From contig NZ_BDJF01000006.1 in assembly GCF_001895205.1 (NCBI RefSeq), positions 383,581 to 447,580 of the forward strand: a stretch of 64,000 nucleotides of DNA, written 5' to 3'. Numbering within the stretch: the first letter of the stretch is position 1; each line of letters opens with the position of its first letter. Under the pieces are notes generated by a model. That model saw only the letters and a list, made by a program, of their open reading frames with translations, was not told the origin of the DNA and ran no database searches. This DNA comes from Vibrio injensis (GTDB taxonomy: Bacteria; Pseudomonadota; Gammaproteobacteria; Enterobacterales; Vibrionaceae). Made by a program: the position numbers and the translations under genes. This document shows, in pieces, positions 55,046 through 64,000 of this stretch.

Positions 55046-56266
55046 TTACAAAAATGATTTGCCATAATCCATCGGTGACGTCGCAAAATAACTCGCTAAA
55101 CTCTGACCAATATCAGCAAAGGTTTCACGGCGGCCAAGGCTACCCGGCGCGACTTTTTTACCATAGACGATCACCGGAATGTATTCGCGGGTATGATCGG
55201 TACCAGGCCAAGTAGGATCACAGCCGTGATCCGCGGTTAAAATCAGCACATCTTGTTCTTGCATCTGCTCTAGAATTTCAGGCAGACGCTGATCAAAATA
55301 TTCCAATGCTGCTGCGTAACCAGCTACATCTCGGCGATGGCCATAAGCGGAATCAAAATCAACAAAGTTAGTGAATACAATCGTATTATCACCGGCCTGT
55401 TCAATTTGCTCTAACGTCGCATCAAACAAAGCGGGAATGCCGTTGGCTTTCACTTTTTTACTGATACCACAGTTGGCATAAATGTCGGCTATTTTACCAA
55501 TCGACACCACGTCGCCTTGTCGCTCTTCAAGCAGTTTTTGCAATACGGTCGCTGCAGGTGGCTCTAAAGATAAATCACGGCGATTACCGGTGCGAGCAAA
55601 TTGCCCTTTACCTGGGCCAGTAAAGGGACGGGCGATCACTCGGCCGATGTTATAACCTTCTAGTTCTTCACGAGCGATCTGGCACAGCTCTAGCAGGCGA
55701 TCCAAACCAAAAGTCTCTTCATGGCAAGCGATCTGAAATACTGAATCTGCGGAGGTATAAAAAATAGGCTTACCTGTTGCCATATGCTCTTCACCCAAAT
55801 CATCAAGAACTTGAGTACCAGAGGCATGACAATTGCCCAGAAAACCATCCAAACCAGCACGCTTTACAATGCGGTCGGTCAGTTCAGTTGGAAAACTGTT
55901 TTGCTTATCGCTGAAATAGCCCCACTCAAACAGCACTGGCACACCAGCAATTTCCCAATGCCCTGATGGAGTATCTTTACCAGAAGAAAGCTCAGCGGCA
56001 TGCCCGTAAGCGCCAATAATATCAGCTTGCTGATCCAATCCTGGCGCAAATTGCCCTTTGGCTTCTTTGTGCGCCATCGCTAGACCTAACTTAGAGAGGT
56101 TGGGTAAACGTAAAGGCCCTTGACGATCCGCATTGTCCGCTTTGCCTTGTTGGCAATATTCGGCAATGTGACCTAATGTATCAGCGCCAACATCGCCAAA
56201 TTTTTCAGCGTCTGGAGCGGCACCAATACCGAATGAATCTAATACTAAAACAAATGCTCTTTTCAT
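55046..56266 (-). CDS. deoB: Phosphopentomutase
   Basis: DeoB interconverts (deoxy)ribose 1- and 5-phosphate, feeding the product to DeoC. The alkaline-phosphatase fold signs are LVLDSFGIG at the N-terminus, the [12 protein letters not shown] segment with the phosphorylated threonine and [17 protein letters not shown] near the C-terminus. It is 406 residues long and starts 18 bases after deoA. Confidence 0.97.
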   Translation of the reverse strand: MKRAFVLVLDSFGIGAAPDAEKFGDVGADTLGHIAEYCQQGKADNADRQGPLRLPNLSKLGLAMAHKEAKGQFAPGLDQQADIIGAYGHAAELSSGKDTPSGHWEIAGVPVLFEWGYFSDKQNSFPTELTDRIVKRAGLDGFLGNCHASGTQVLDDLGEEHMATGKPIFYTSADSVFQIACHEETFGLDRLLELCQIAREELEGYNIGRVIARPFTGPGKGQFARTGNRRDLSLEPPAATVLQKLLEERQGDVVSIGKIADIYANCGISKKVKANGIPALFDATLEQIEQAGDNTIVFTNFVDFDSAYGHRRDVAGYAAALEYFDQRLPEILEQMQEQDVLILTADHGCDPTWPGTDHTREYIPVIVYGKKVAPGSLGRRETFADIGQSLASYFATSPMDYGKSFL

Positions 56267-56284
56267 TACTTTTCCTCGCCGGAG

Positions 56285-57628
56285 TTACACATCTTCAGGT
56301 CGAATTTGACGATAGATTTCCGGAGTTTCTTGATAATTGCCGCCAATCTTAACGGCTTGTTGTAGTGCTTTCGCAGCGGTCTCCCACTGAGCTTCACTGC
56401 GGGCATGAATGACCGCCAGTGGTTTATTGCTGTCAGCGATTTCACCTAAGCGAATGAATTGATCAAAACCTACAGCGTAATCAATCGTATCGGTCGCCAC
56501 TCGGCGTCCGCCGCCCATACTCACCACTGCCATACCAATCGCGCGCGTATCCATGGCAGAAACTACGCCAGTTTGCTGTGCATAAACGGGGTTGATTACC
56601 TCGGCTTTTGCTAGATAACGATCGTAATTTTCGACAAAATCATTAGGGCCGCCGAGCCCTGCCACCATTTTTCCAAATCGCTCTGCCGCTTGCCCATTAT
56701 CAAGCACGGCTTGTAACTTAGTGCGCGCTTCTTGAGGATCTTTGGCTAATTTGGCTAACAATAACATCTCGATGCACGAGGCCATGGTCACTTCGAGTAA
56801 ACGCGGGTTACGATATTCACCGGTTAAGAAACGAACCGCTTCACGAACTTCTAAGGCATTACCTGCCGATGAAGCCAGTACTTGGTTCATATCCGTTAAG
56901 ATAGCGGTCGTATTCGTTCCTGCACCATTGGCTACCGCGACGATGGATTTGGCTAACTCTTCAGAAGCTTGATAAGTGGGCATAAACGCGCCAGAACCGA
57001 CTTTCACGTCCATCACTAGGGCATCCAAACCAGCAGCGAGTTTTTTCGATAAAATTGACGCTGTAATTAACGAGATATTATCCACCGTAGCGGTGATATC
57101 ACGGGTTGCATAAACGCGCTTATCCGCTGGAGCTAGATTACCCGTTTGACCGATGATCGCCACGCCAGCGTGTTTGGTTACCTCACCAAACTGCTCATTA
57201 CTCGGCATAATGTTATAGCCGGGGATGGCTTCTAATTTATCGAGCGTGCCCCCAGTGTGGCCTAAACCTCGCCCTGAGATCATCGGCACATAACCACCAC
57301 ATGCAGCCACCATAGGGCCAAGCATTAATGACGTCACATCACCAACGCCACCAGTGGAATGTTTATCAACAATCGGGCCATCAAAATTCATGTGTGCCCA
57401 ATCGATAACCATACCTGAATCACGCATAGCACAAGTCAGTGCAATACGCTCTGGCATGGTCATTTCTTGAAAATAAATGGCCATCGCAAAGGCAGCGATT
57501 TGCCCTTCTGAAACCGTATTATCGGCAACGCCTTGAATGAAAAAGTAAATTTCATCGCGCGTTAATACTTCTCCGTCGCGTTTTCTACGAATAATTTCTT
57601 GTGGTAGGAATACATTAGATGTAGACAT
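56285..57628 (-). CDS. deoA: Thymidine phosphorylase
   Basis: DeoA splits thymidine with phosphate to thymine and deoxyribose-1-phosphate. Family motifs are the phosphate-binding [10 protein letters not shown] and [16 protein letters not shown]. The 447-residue length fits. AGGAGG stands directly before the ATG at 57628. It lies second in the deo operon, 195 bases after deoC. Confidence 0.97.
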   Translation of the reverse strand: MSTSNVFLPQEIIRRKRDGEVLTRDEIYFFIQGVADNTVSEGQIAAFAMAIYFQEMTMPERIALTCAMRDSGMVIDWAHMNFDGPIVDKHSTGGVGDVTSLMLGPMVAACGGYVPMISGRGLGHTGGTLDKLEAIPGYNIMPSNEQFGEVTKHAGVAIIGQTGNLAPADKRVYATRDITATVDNISLITASILSKKLAAGLDALVMDVKVGSGAFMPTYQASEELAKSIVAVANGAGTNTTAILTDMNQVLASSAGNALEVREAVRFLTGEYRNPRLLEVTMASCIEMLLLAKLAKDPQEARTKLQAVLDNGQAAERFGKMVAGLGGPNDFVENYDRYLAKAEVINPVYAQQTGVVSAMDTRAIGMAVVSMGGGRRVATDTIDYAVGFDQFIRLGEIADSNKPLAVIHARSEAQWETAAKALQQAVKIGGNYQETPEIYRQIRPEDV

Positions 57629-57782
57629 ATAAGCCTCCTAAATGCTTTTGCTCATCTTTCAGGCCCTCTTTAAAATCACATGCCGTAATGGTTAGCACCA
57701 TTGTTAATTAGACTCACACTTCGTTGTATAAAGTCCTCTGCTTAGTGCTTTGCAGATGCTGAAATTATCGAGGGGAAAAACA

Positions 57783-57811
57783 AAGTAAGTAATGCTTAGC
57801 ACTACTTACTT
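57783..57811 (-). terminator. Hairpin between deoC and deoA, possible attenuator
   Basis: A 9-base stem (AAGTAAGTA with TACTTACTT) with an inner TGC/GCA pair and TTA loop, followed on the minus strand by TGTTTTTCCCC, 13 bases after the deoC stop. It looks like a terminator within the deo operon, so part of the transcripts may stop after deoC. The 195-base gap behind it could also hold a second promoter for deoABD. Confidence 0.6.
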
Positions 57812-57823
57812 GCTCGTTAATGA

Positions 57824-58600
57824 TTAATAAGCAGTAGGATCAGCTTGTTGATCAGTGACCTCTAACGTATTTAATAAGTTAGTTAACAGGCTCGAAGCGC
57901 CAAAGCGATAATGACGGCTGTCAGCCCAACCTTGGCCAAGAATGTCATCCGCCATAGCTAAATATTGCGCGGCATCTTCTGCGGTACGTACGCCACCCGC
58001 TGGTTTAAAGCCTACCTGTTGCGCTACACCCATATCACGAATCACTTCTAGCATCATGCGAGCATACTCAGGGGTGGCATTAACGGGCACTTTACCTGTT
58101 GACGTTTTGATAAAATCGGCACCAGCTTCAATACTGATTTGTGACGCTTTCTTAATGAGCGCTTCTTCTTTTAATTCGCCCGTTTCGATGATGACTTTCA
58201 GTAAAATATCACCACACGCTTGTTTACACTGTTTAACCAGTTCAAAACCAACTTGCTCGTTACCAGCAATCAATGCGCGATAGGGGAATACCACATCAAC
58301 TTCATCGGCACCATAAGCAACCGCGGCTTTGGTTTCAGCAACCGCAATCTCTATATCATCATTACCGTGAGGGAAATTAGTCACTGTCGCAATACGAATC
58401 TCAGGAGTGCCTTGCTCACGAAGGGTCTTCTTGGCAATAGGGATAAAACGTGGGTAAATACAGATCGCCGCCGTATTTCCTACCGGGCTTTTCGCATCAT
58501 GACAAAGCTGGATAACTTTAGCGTCCGTATCATCATCATTTAGCGTGGTTAAATCCATCAGTTTCAGTGCGCGTAGCGCTGCGGCTTTTAAATCGCTCAT
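57824..58600 (-). CDS. deoC: Deoxyribose-phosphate aldolase
   Basis: DeoC cleaves deoxyribose-5-phosphate to glyceraldehyde-3-phosphate and acetaldehyde, ending the salvage pathway. The Schiff-base lysine is in FIKTSTGK and the second active-site lysine in [11 protein letters not shown]. The length is 258 residues. It is the first gene of the operon and lies behind a 585-base untranslated region after nupC. Confidence 0.97.
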   Translation of the reverse strand: MSDLKAAALRALKLMDLTTLNDDDTDAKVIQLCHDAKSPVGNTAAICIYPRFIPIAKKTLREQGTPEIRIATVTNFPHGNDDIEIAVAETKAAVAYGADEVDVVFPYRALIAGNEQVGFELVKQCKQACGDILLKVIIETGELKEEALIKKASQISIEAGADFIKTSTGKVPVNATPEYARMMLEVIRDMGVAQQVGFKPAGGVRTAEDAAQYLAMADDILGQGWADSRHYRFGASSLLTNLLNTLEVTDQQADPTAY

Positions 58601-59110
58601 TTCTATCTCCGATCAATATATTCAATTCATTGACTAACGAGTAAAACATTACTCAACTTAGCCACAAAATGAACGGACTTGGTTCCTTGAAGACTCGGTG
58701 TTTTCCACCAATTGCTATCCCTGTCACCGCACAATGCCAATAAGCTTCATGGCATAACCGTCTGTGATTGCGGTATAAAATAACTCCCAAGCAATCACTT
58801 GTTAGCAGTGTGTTGTTCTACAATACACTTTCATTACAACCGATCGCTCTGATGCTCTGCTGCCCCTTTTCGATAATAAAAACTGTGAATCCATCACTCG
58901 TTTCATTATCGCCATATTGGCGGCATATAAAGGCTAATAAGCTGTGATCTACAGTATAACTCTTCGCAACAAAACCCTAGCACAACACTCAGAGCAAACG
59001 GTTTGTATCTCAAAATAATCGTTATTATCCATCACGGATGATTTAGCGATTAAGCTGTTTTAGCGAACCTTATCGAGTGAAAGACAAGGAAGCACGTTTC
59101 TTGGTCAGCA
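58601..59110 (-). promoter_or_regulatory. Long gene-free region upstream of deoC
   Basis: About 510 bases between the nupC terminator and deoC. No reading frame of note. It should contain the deo operon promoter and operators. Fragments resembling a -10 box (TATACT near 58955 on the minus strand) and GTTG-rich CytR-like half sites occur, but no complete CRP or CytR site convinces me. Confidence 0.5.
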
Positions 59111-59155
59111 AAACAACACAACCCCGCAGCAATCTCTTGCTACGGGGTTGTGTTT
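59111..59155 (-). terminator. Terminator of nupC
   Basis: A 12-base-pair stem (AACACAACCCCG with CGGGGTTGTGTT, 59115-59126 and 59143-59154) with an inner AGCAA/TTGCT pair, followed on the minus strand by GTTTTGC. It stands 30 bases after the nupC stop. Confidence 0.8.
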
Positions 59156-59185
59156 AGTGGCGTCTATATCGTTTTCTTTACTAAA

Positions 59186-60442
59186 TTAGAAAGAAAGGAA
59201 TAGGCCAGCAATCGTTGCTGCCATCAAGTTAGATAGCGTACCAGCGATCACAGCTTTAATACCCATACGTGCGATATCACCACGGCGTGAAGGAGCCAAG
59301 CTACCCAAACCACCTAGCAAAATTGCAATCGAGGATAAGTTAGCAAAACCACACAATGCAAAAGAGATGATCGCTTTGGTTTTCTCAGTTAACACGACAG
59401 GAGCGGCTTCACTTAGGTAAGGTGCAAATTGAGAGTAAGCCACAAATTCGTTAGCTACGGTTTTTAGACCGATGAACTCACCAGCAATCGTTGCTTCTGC
59501 CCATGGCACACCCAATAGGAATGCAAGAGGCGCGAAAATCAGACCTAAAATCATCTCTAGTGTCAGCTCAGGCATACCGAACCAACCACCGATACCGCCA
59601 AGCATACCGTTGATAAGAGCAATCAAACCAATAAATGCGATCAACATTGCACCAACGTTAAGGGCTAATTGTAAACCTGCTGATGCACCGCCTGCCGCAG
59701 CGTCAATCACGTTTGCTGGTTTATCAGCTTCCGCCGCTTCAATACCTTCGATTTGATCAACCGGTTTATCGGTTTCTGGCATGATGATTTTAGCAAACAG
59801 TAGACCACCTGGTGCCGCCATGAATGATGCCGCAACTAGGTACTCAATAGGCACGCCCATTGATGCGTAACCCGCTAGTACACCACCAGCAATAGAAGCC
59901 AAACCACCACACATTACCGCGAATAATTCAGATTGCGTCATCTTAGGCACAAACGGACGAACCACAAGTGGTGCTTCGGTTTGACCTACGAAAATGTTCG
60001 CAGCGGCTGACATAGATTCTGCGCGAGAAGTCCCTAAGGCTTTCTGTAGCGCACCACCTAAAATTCGGATAACCCATTGCATAACGCCTAGGTAGTACAG
60101 AACAGAGATCAGTGCAGAGAAGAAGATAAGTGTTGGTAATACGCGAAAAGCAAAGATGAAGCCCCCGCCACCAAATACCTCAAACATTTTACCAGAAACT
60201 AGGCCACCGAACATAAACTCAGTACCGTTATTACCATAGTTGATAACATTCGATACTGCGTCAGAGAGACCACGAAGGAGTTCTTGACCCCATGGTACAT
60301 ACAAAATGAATGCGCCAAGGGAAAATTGGATAGCAAAAGCACCACCCACGGTTCTGATATTGATAGCTTTACGGTTTGATGATAGTAATACTGCAATTCC
60401 CAGTAAGACAACCATACCGATTAGGCTCATAAACAGGCTCAT
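59186..60442 (-). CDS. nupC: Concentrative nucleoside transporter (NupC family)
   Basis: A 418-residue inner-membrane nucleoside symporter, very close to the structurally studied V. cholerae CNT. The core motifs are [18 protein letters not shown] (the first helical hairpin and Q/E binding residues), [16 protein letters not shown] (second hairpin) and [19 protein letters not shown]. It brings in nucleosides, with sodium in the V. cholerae homologue, supplying the deo enzymes encoded downstream on the same strand. A CRP-like site lies upstream. Confidence 0.96.
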   Translation of the reverse strand: MSLFMSLIGMVVLLGIAVLLSSNRKAINIRTVGGAFAIQFSLGAFILYVPWGQELLRGLSDAVSNVINYGNNGTEFMFGGLVSGKMFEVFGGGGFIFAFRVLPTLIFFSALISVLYYLGVMQWVIRILGGALQKALGTSRAESMSAAANIFVGQTEAPLVVRPFVPKMTQSELFAVMCGGLASIAGGVLAGYASMGVPIEYLVAASFMAAPGGLLFAKIIMPETDKPVDQIEGIEAAEADKPANVIDAAAGGASAGLQLALNVGAMLIAFIGLIALINGMLGGIGGWFGMPELTLEMILGLIFAPLAFLLGVPWAEATIAGEFIGLKTVANEFVAYSQFAPYLSEAAPVVLTEKTKAIISFALCGFANLSSIAILLGGLGSLAPSRRGDIARMGIKAVIAGTLSNLMAATIAGLFLSF

Positions 60443-60594
60443 AGTTTATGGCTTCCTTATAAAGTTAGAAGTTAATTAGGTGTTGGCGTGTGGCAAAATA
60501 GAGCTAAAAAGCGAAGCGATTATACTTATCTCAACCACAATAAAATAATGCTTTCCTCACACTTTCTTATAAGATTAATAATCCATTCACATAC

Positions 60595-60616
60595 TTATGT
60601 GACACAAATCACTATT
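60595..60616. promoter_or_regulatory. CRP-binding site upstream of nupC
   Basis: The core TGTGACACAAATCACT (60598-60613) agrees with TGTGA-N6-TCACA at nine of ten positions. It lies about 155 bases upstream of the nupC start, just before the end of yjjV. Nucleoside uptake genes are known CRP/CytR targets in enteric bacteria and Vibrio, which supports catabolite control of nupC. Its distance is rather long. Confidence 0.55.
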
Positions 60617-60623
60617 GATAAAC

Positions 60624-61430
60624 TTATTTGTTACTCTCATCACGCGCATCAGTGATAGAAAGACCAAATAACGTATGGCTAGTTTGCCAAATGACCGAGG
60701 CAACCTGTTCAGGATCGGCCTGATGCAATCTTGCTAATTCCTGTAACACTAAAGGCAGTCGTAAAGGACGATTAATTTGACCTTGATAGCCCAATAGCGG
60801 CATATCTGGAGCATCCGTTTCAAGGACTAAGTCGGCCATCGATACCGAAGCGATTGCCTGACGCGTTTTATTGGCTCTAGGGTACGTAATCACGCCACCG
60901 ACGCCCAATTTAAATCCTAAATCAATAAACTGCTTAGCTTCCTGGTAACTACCTGAAAAGGCGTGCAACACACCACCTTGGACAAATTTCATCTGCTTTA
61001 TTATCTGAATGATGCGTTGATGAGTTTTTCGACTATGGAGGATGATTGGCTTCTGAAAAGTCTGAGCTATGGAAAGCTGTCCAATCAATAGGGCTTCTTG
61101 ACGCTCTGCGGGTTGATCAATCAACGCATCTAAACCACATTCACCAATCGCCACGCAGGCGTGCTGAGCAACCGAAAGCCTATCCTCTAATTGTTGTAAT
61201 AATTGGGCAGGCGTCGATAAAGGAATAAAATGAGGGTGAATGCCAAGCGCATAGTGTAAGCAATCTGAGTACTGCGCAACCAGTTGTTCAATACTCACCC
61301 AGCTATCAGGACTGGTCGAGGGGATGAGAAAACACTCAACGCCTTGCGCCTTAGCTTGAGCTAAATCATTAGACAATGTCTGTTCAAAAGCGGACAAGTC
61401 TAAATGACAGTGTGTATCAAATAATCGCAC
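60624..61430 (-). CDS. yjjV: TatD-family metal-dependent deoxyribonuclease YjjV
   Basis: A 268-residue TIM-barrel hydrolase of the TatD family. Metal-site motifs are FDTHCHLD at the N-terminus, AIGECGLD, LHSRKTH, LHAFSGS and LETDAPDMP. E. coli YjjV lies near the deo genes as here. TatD-type enzymes are 3'-5' exonucleases or quality-control hydrolases; the YjjV substrate is unsettled. It lies 11 bases after a 50-residue gene with which it should be cotranscribed. Confidence 0.88.
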   Translation of the reverse strand: MRLFDTHCHLDLSAFEQTLSNDLAQAKAQGVECFLIPSTSPDSWVSIEQLVAQYSDCLHYALGIHPHFIPLSTPAQLLQQLEDRLSVAQHACVAIGECGLDALIDQPAERQEALLIGQLSIAQTFQKPIILHSRKTHQRIIQIIKQMKFVQGGVLHAFSGSYQEAKQFIDLGFKLGVGGVITYPRANKTRQAIASVSMADLVLETDAPDMPLLGYQGQINRPLRLPLVLQELARLHQADPEQVASVIWQTSHTLFGLSITDARDESNK

Positions 61431-61441
61431 AGTACAGCACC

Positions 61442-61594
61442 TTAGGAACGCGATTCGGATGCATCATCGCACTCAGTATGATGCAATGGATCCATTCGAT
61501 ATGCGACACAACTGCGCTTTTGTTCAGGTGTTAAGCCCATCCGTTGACACCATGCATCGTAGCGAGCCAGCGCCTGTTTAAACCATTGCCACAT
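61442..61594 (-). CDS. 50-residue protein, probable DUF5363 family
   Basis: A short gene below usual length cut-offs. The product starts MWQWFKQALARYDAWCQ, followed by RMGLTPEQKRSCVAYRMDP and an acidic tail. The stretch with GLTPE, RRSC/KRSC and YRMDP is one I associate with small Vibrio proteins of DUF5363. AGAGGA lies at proper distance before the ATG, and its stop is 11 bases before yjjV, in one transcript. The function is not known. Confidence 0.72.
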   Translation of the reverse strand: MWQWFKQALARYDAWCQRMGLTPEQKRSCVAYRMDPLHHTECDDASESRS

Positions 61595-61657
61595 GGCGAC
61601 ATCCTCTCAAACGTTTGTTGTCAGTATCATCAATTATTCCACAAAACTCTCGTGGCG

Positions 61658-62431
61658 TTATTGCTCTTCACGCTTAAATACCAGCTCGGTAGGACTAGAC
61701 TCTTGAGGCACAAAATAATAACCAGCAGTGGTAAAATGGGTCAATTGTTCAACCGAGTTGACTTGGTTATCAATAATATAACGTGCCATCATGCCACGAG
61801 CTTTTTTAGCATAAAAACTGATCACTTTATATTGTCCGTTTTTGGCATCTTTAAAAATTGGCGTGATCACTTGTGCATCAAGCTGATTGGTTTTCACCGC
61901 TTTAAAATATTCATTTGACGCCAAATTGATCAGTACATTATCACCTTGCGCTTCAATCGCTTGATTCAGCTTATCGGTAATAATGCTGCCCCAAAACTGA
62001 TACAAATTACTACCACGAGGATTCGCCAGTTTAGTGCCCATTTCTAAACGATAAGGCTGCATTAAATCGAGCGGTTTAAGTAAGCCATACAAACCGGATA
62101 GCATGCGTAAATGCTGCTGAGCAAAACGCAAACTCTCTTCAGATAAGCTTTGCGCATCAAGCCCCGTATAAACATCGCCTTTAAAAGCAAAGATCGCTTG
62201 ACGTGCATTATCCAAAGTAAACTGCTCACTCCACTGCGTAAAACGAGCGACATTCAATCCAGCAATCGCATCACTGACTTTCATTAATGCGGCAATATCG
62301 TCAGGAGTTAACTGGCGACAGACATCAATCAGCAGCTTGGAATGCTCGATTAATTCCGGTTGAGAGTGATCTTGGCTTGGCAAAGGTGATTCATAATCAA
62401 GAGTTTTAGCAGGAGACACCACAATCAGCAT
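61658..62431 (-). CDS. yaaA: Peroxide stress protein YaaA
   Basis: A 257-residue cytoplasmic protein of the YaaA/DUF328 family. Typical features are the N-terminal [42 protein letters not shown] and [16 protein letters not shown]. In E. coli it lowers free iron during hydrogen peroxide stress and binds DNA. The next gene downstream starts about 60 bases away. Confidence 0.93.
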   Translation of the reverse strand: MLIVVSPAKTLDYESPLPSQDHSQPELIEHSKLLIDVCRQLTPDDIAALMKVSDAIAGLNVARFTQWSEQFTLDNARQAIFAFKGDVYTGLDAQSLSEESLRFAQQHLRMLSGLYGLLKPLDLMQPYRLEMGTKLANPRGSNLYQFWGSIITDKLNQAIEAQGDNVLINLASNEYFKAVKTNQLDAQVITPIFKDAKNGQYKVISFYAKKARGMMARYIIDNQVNSVEQLTHFTTAGYYFVPQESSPTELVFKREEQ

Positions 62432-62480
62432 TGTTCTATCCTAATATCGTTGACTTAGAGAGTTGAATCGTTAGGTTAAC

Positions 62481-62513
62481 AAAAAAAGCCACACATTGTC
62501 TGCATGGCTTTTT
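62481..62513. terminator. Terminator after the AGCS symporter gene
   Basis: AAAAAGCCA and TGGCTTTTT form a 9-base stem with A/T tails on both strands, between the symporter stop and yaaA. It ends the minus-strand symporter transcript. Confidence 0.75.
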
Positions 62514-62590
62514 CTATCTTATTCATTGGGCCTAACGATAGGCTTAACCACTTTCAATGGCAAACCATCATAAAAGGTAATTCTTAACGA

Positions 62591-63997
62591 TTATTTGCTT
62601 TTGCTATCCCAAATCCCGTCTTCTAGCTGAGATTTTAGTTCTGGATAATCGTTGGCATCAAAGGTTGGTAACTTGCCGGATTTCAGTTGACGGTTATAGT
62701 CTTTCGCTAATTTAACCACCGTTCCAGAGAGCAACAAAATGGCAATTAAGTTGACGATAGCCATCAATCCCATTGTCACGTCCGCCATCGACCAAACGGT
62801 AGGTAATGTCGCCAGTGAACCGAACATCACCATACCTAAGACGATCATTCGAAAAACCACCAAGCCTTTCTTATTATTATGCTCAAGGAAAATCAGGTTA
62901 GTTTCAGCATAAGAATAATTGGCAATAATAGAGGTAAAGGCGAAGAAGAAAATCGCTAAAGCAATAAAAATGCTGCCCCAATCTCCCACTTGTGAACTCA
63001 ATGCACGCTGAGTCAGCTCAATACCGGTAATTTCACCATGCGGAACGTATTCTCCAGACATCAAAATAATTGCTACCGTTGCTGAACAAATCACTATGGT
63101 ATCAACGAAAACACCCAACATCTGAACATAGCCTTGTGAGGCTGGATGCGGCGGATAAGGCGTAGCAGAAGCAGCAGCGTTAGGCGCCGAGCCCATACCT
63201 GCTTCATTAGAGAATAAACCGCGTTTCACCCCATGAATCATTGCTTGAGCAATCGCATAGCCTAGACCACCAGCCGCCGCTTGCTCTAAACCAAACGCGC
63301 TTCTAAATACTAAGCTCAGTACTGAAGGTAACTTTTCGATGTTTAGAATCATCACAACCATAGCAATCAAAATATAAGCTAAGGCCATGATCGGTACAAT
63401 CAGCTCGGCGGTACGAGCAATCTTGCGAATCCCACCAAAAATCACAAACGAAGAGATTAAAACGATCGCGATGCCAACATAAAGAGGATCAAAACCAAAA
63501 GCGGTGTGCATCGCACTGGAAATCGAATTGGCTTGTACTGCATTGAACACTAGACCGAATGCGATGATAAGGAAGATAGAAAACAGCACGCCCATCCAAC
63601 GCATGCCTAGGCCTTTTTCCATGTAATAGGCGGGACCACCACGATAGTTTCCATCTCTATCACGGGTTTTATACAGCTGAGCCAGAGTACTTTCCGCGAA
63701 AGAAGTCGCCATACCGAGCATTGCCGTCATCCACATCCAAAAGATGGCTCCTGGGCCACCTAGTGTTAAAGCCACAGCGACACCAGCCATATTACCGGTA
63801 CCAACACGAGCAGCTAAACTGGTGCATAAGGCTTGAAAAGAAGAAATACCAGATTGATCTGATTTGCGGCTATTTTTCAATACACTGAACATATGACCGA
63901 AATGACGAAACTGGATGAACCCTAAACGGACCGTGAAGTAAATCCCTACCCCGACTAAAAGATAAACGAGAATCGAACCCCAAAGCAGGTCGTTCAT
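62591..63997 (-). CDS. Sodium:alanine symporter family protein (AGCS), 5' end probably cut
   Basis: An amino acid:cation symporter with about eleven membrane segments. The AGCS signature GGPGAIFWMWMTAMLG is near residues 80-95, and SNEAGMGSAPNAAA follows near 270. At 468 residues from the ATG at 63997 it is slightly short. The frame stays open to the window end (the codon before is TTA), and family members begin about ten residues before the LLWGS segment, so the true start is probably just outside. Its terminator is at 62481-62513. Confidence 0.88.
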   Translation of the reverse strand: MNDLLWGSILVYLLVGVGIYFTVRLGFIQFRHFGHMFSVLKNSRKSDQSGISSFQALCTSLAARVGTGNMAGVAVALTLGGPGAIFWMWMTAMLGMATSFAESTLAQLYKTRDRDGNYRGGPAYYMEKGLGMRWMGVLFSIFLIIAFGLVFNAVQANSISSAMHTAFGFDPLYVGIAIVLISSFVIFGGIRKIARTAELIVPIMALAYILIAMVVMILNIEKLPSVLSLVFRSAFGLEQAAAGGLGYAIAQAMIHGVKRGLFSNEAGMGSAPNAAASATPYPPHPASQGYVQMLGVFVDTIVICSATVAIILMSGEYVPHGEITGIELTQRALSSQVGDWGSIFIALAIFFFAFTSIIANYSYAETNLIFLEHNNKKGLVVFRMIVLGMVMFGSLATLPTVWSMADVTMGLMAIVNLIAILLLSGTVVKLAKDYNRQLKSGKLPTFDANDYPELKSQLEDGIWDSKSK

Positions 63998-64000
63998 TAA

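Noticed and set aside
58880..58900. CRP-like sequence TGTGAATCCATCACT upstream of deoC
   Set aside because: The half sites are separated by five bases instead of six, so it does not fit the CRP consensus.

Overview
The window looks like chromosome 1 of a Vibrio close to the V. cholerae group. The concentrative nucleoside transporter at 59186-60442 is very close to the V. cholerae CNT protein as I remember it. The gene order (recC-recB-recD / argA, yebG-dapD, fusA paralog-radA-PilZ-serB, deoCABD-nupC) is the one I associate with that genus. Two ERIC-type intergenic repeats (8482-8609, 35578-35705) fit a gammaproteobacterium. No rRNA, tRNA or transposase gene was seen.

Layout. 1-8400 holds household genes: a nucleotidase lipoprotein, panE, yajL, csdE, tcdA, mltA, a small Vibrio membrane protein and argA. 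8621-17919 (- strand) is recC-recB-recD. 18021-19990 is a TDT-family transporter with a divergent LysR regulator. 19984-35729 is an accessory island carrying a complete type III CRISPR-Cas system. 35807-45911 holds yebG, dapD, a divergent GNAT-C39 protease / RimK-like ligase pair, zntB, a GGCT-fold gene, chrA, an HD-GYP gene and an acyl-CoA ligase. 46129-64000 holds an EF-G paralog, radA, a double-PilZ protein, serB/ytjB, the deo operon, nupC, yjjV, a 50-residue DUF5363-like gene, yaaA and an AGCS alanine symporter that probably starts just outside the window.

The island is the highlight. A tightly overlapping operon encodes a Cas10 with no HD nuclease domain but an intact-looking cyclase site (GGDE). 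Three multi-domain RAMP proteins follow, with no separate small subunit, and then a Cas6-reverse transcriptase-Cas1 triple fusion and Cas2. A CRISPR array of nine 35-base repeats comes next, the last one truncated. Beyond it lie a DEDDh 3'-5' exonuclease and, convergent with it, a 1069-residue protein with a CorA-like helical stalk and C-terminal membrane hairpin. A perfect 20-base direct repeat covers the stop codon of lysR on the left and lies about 30 bases before the SOS box of yebG on the right. It brackets exactly this gene set, which suggests that all of it, including the exonuclease and membrane protein, arrived as one unit.

Working model (inference): the Cas6-RT-Cas1/Cas2 module takes up spacers, possibly from RNA, and processes crRNA. 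The RAMP/Cas10 complex recognises target RNA and, lacking an HD nuclease, acts mainly by making a nucleotide signal. The membrane protein would be the effector and the DEDDh exonuclease the signal-clearing enzyme or a prespacer trimmer. The fusion adaptation module is a known class; the composition of this effector complex and the membrane-protein/exonuclease pair are the less described parts.
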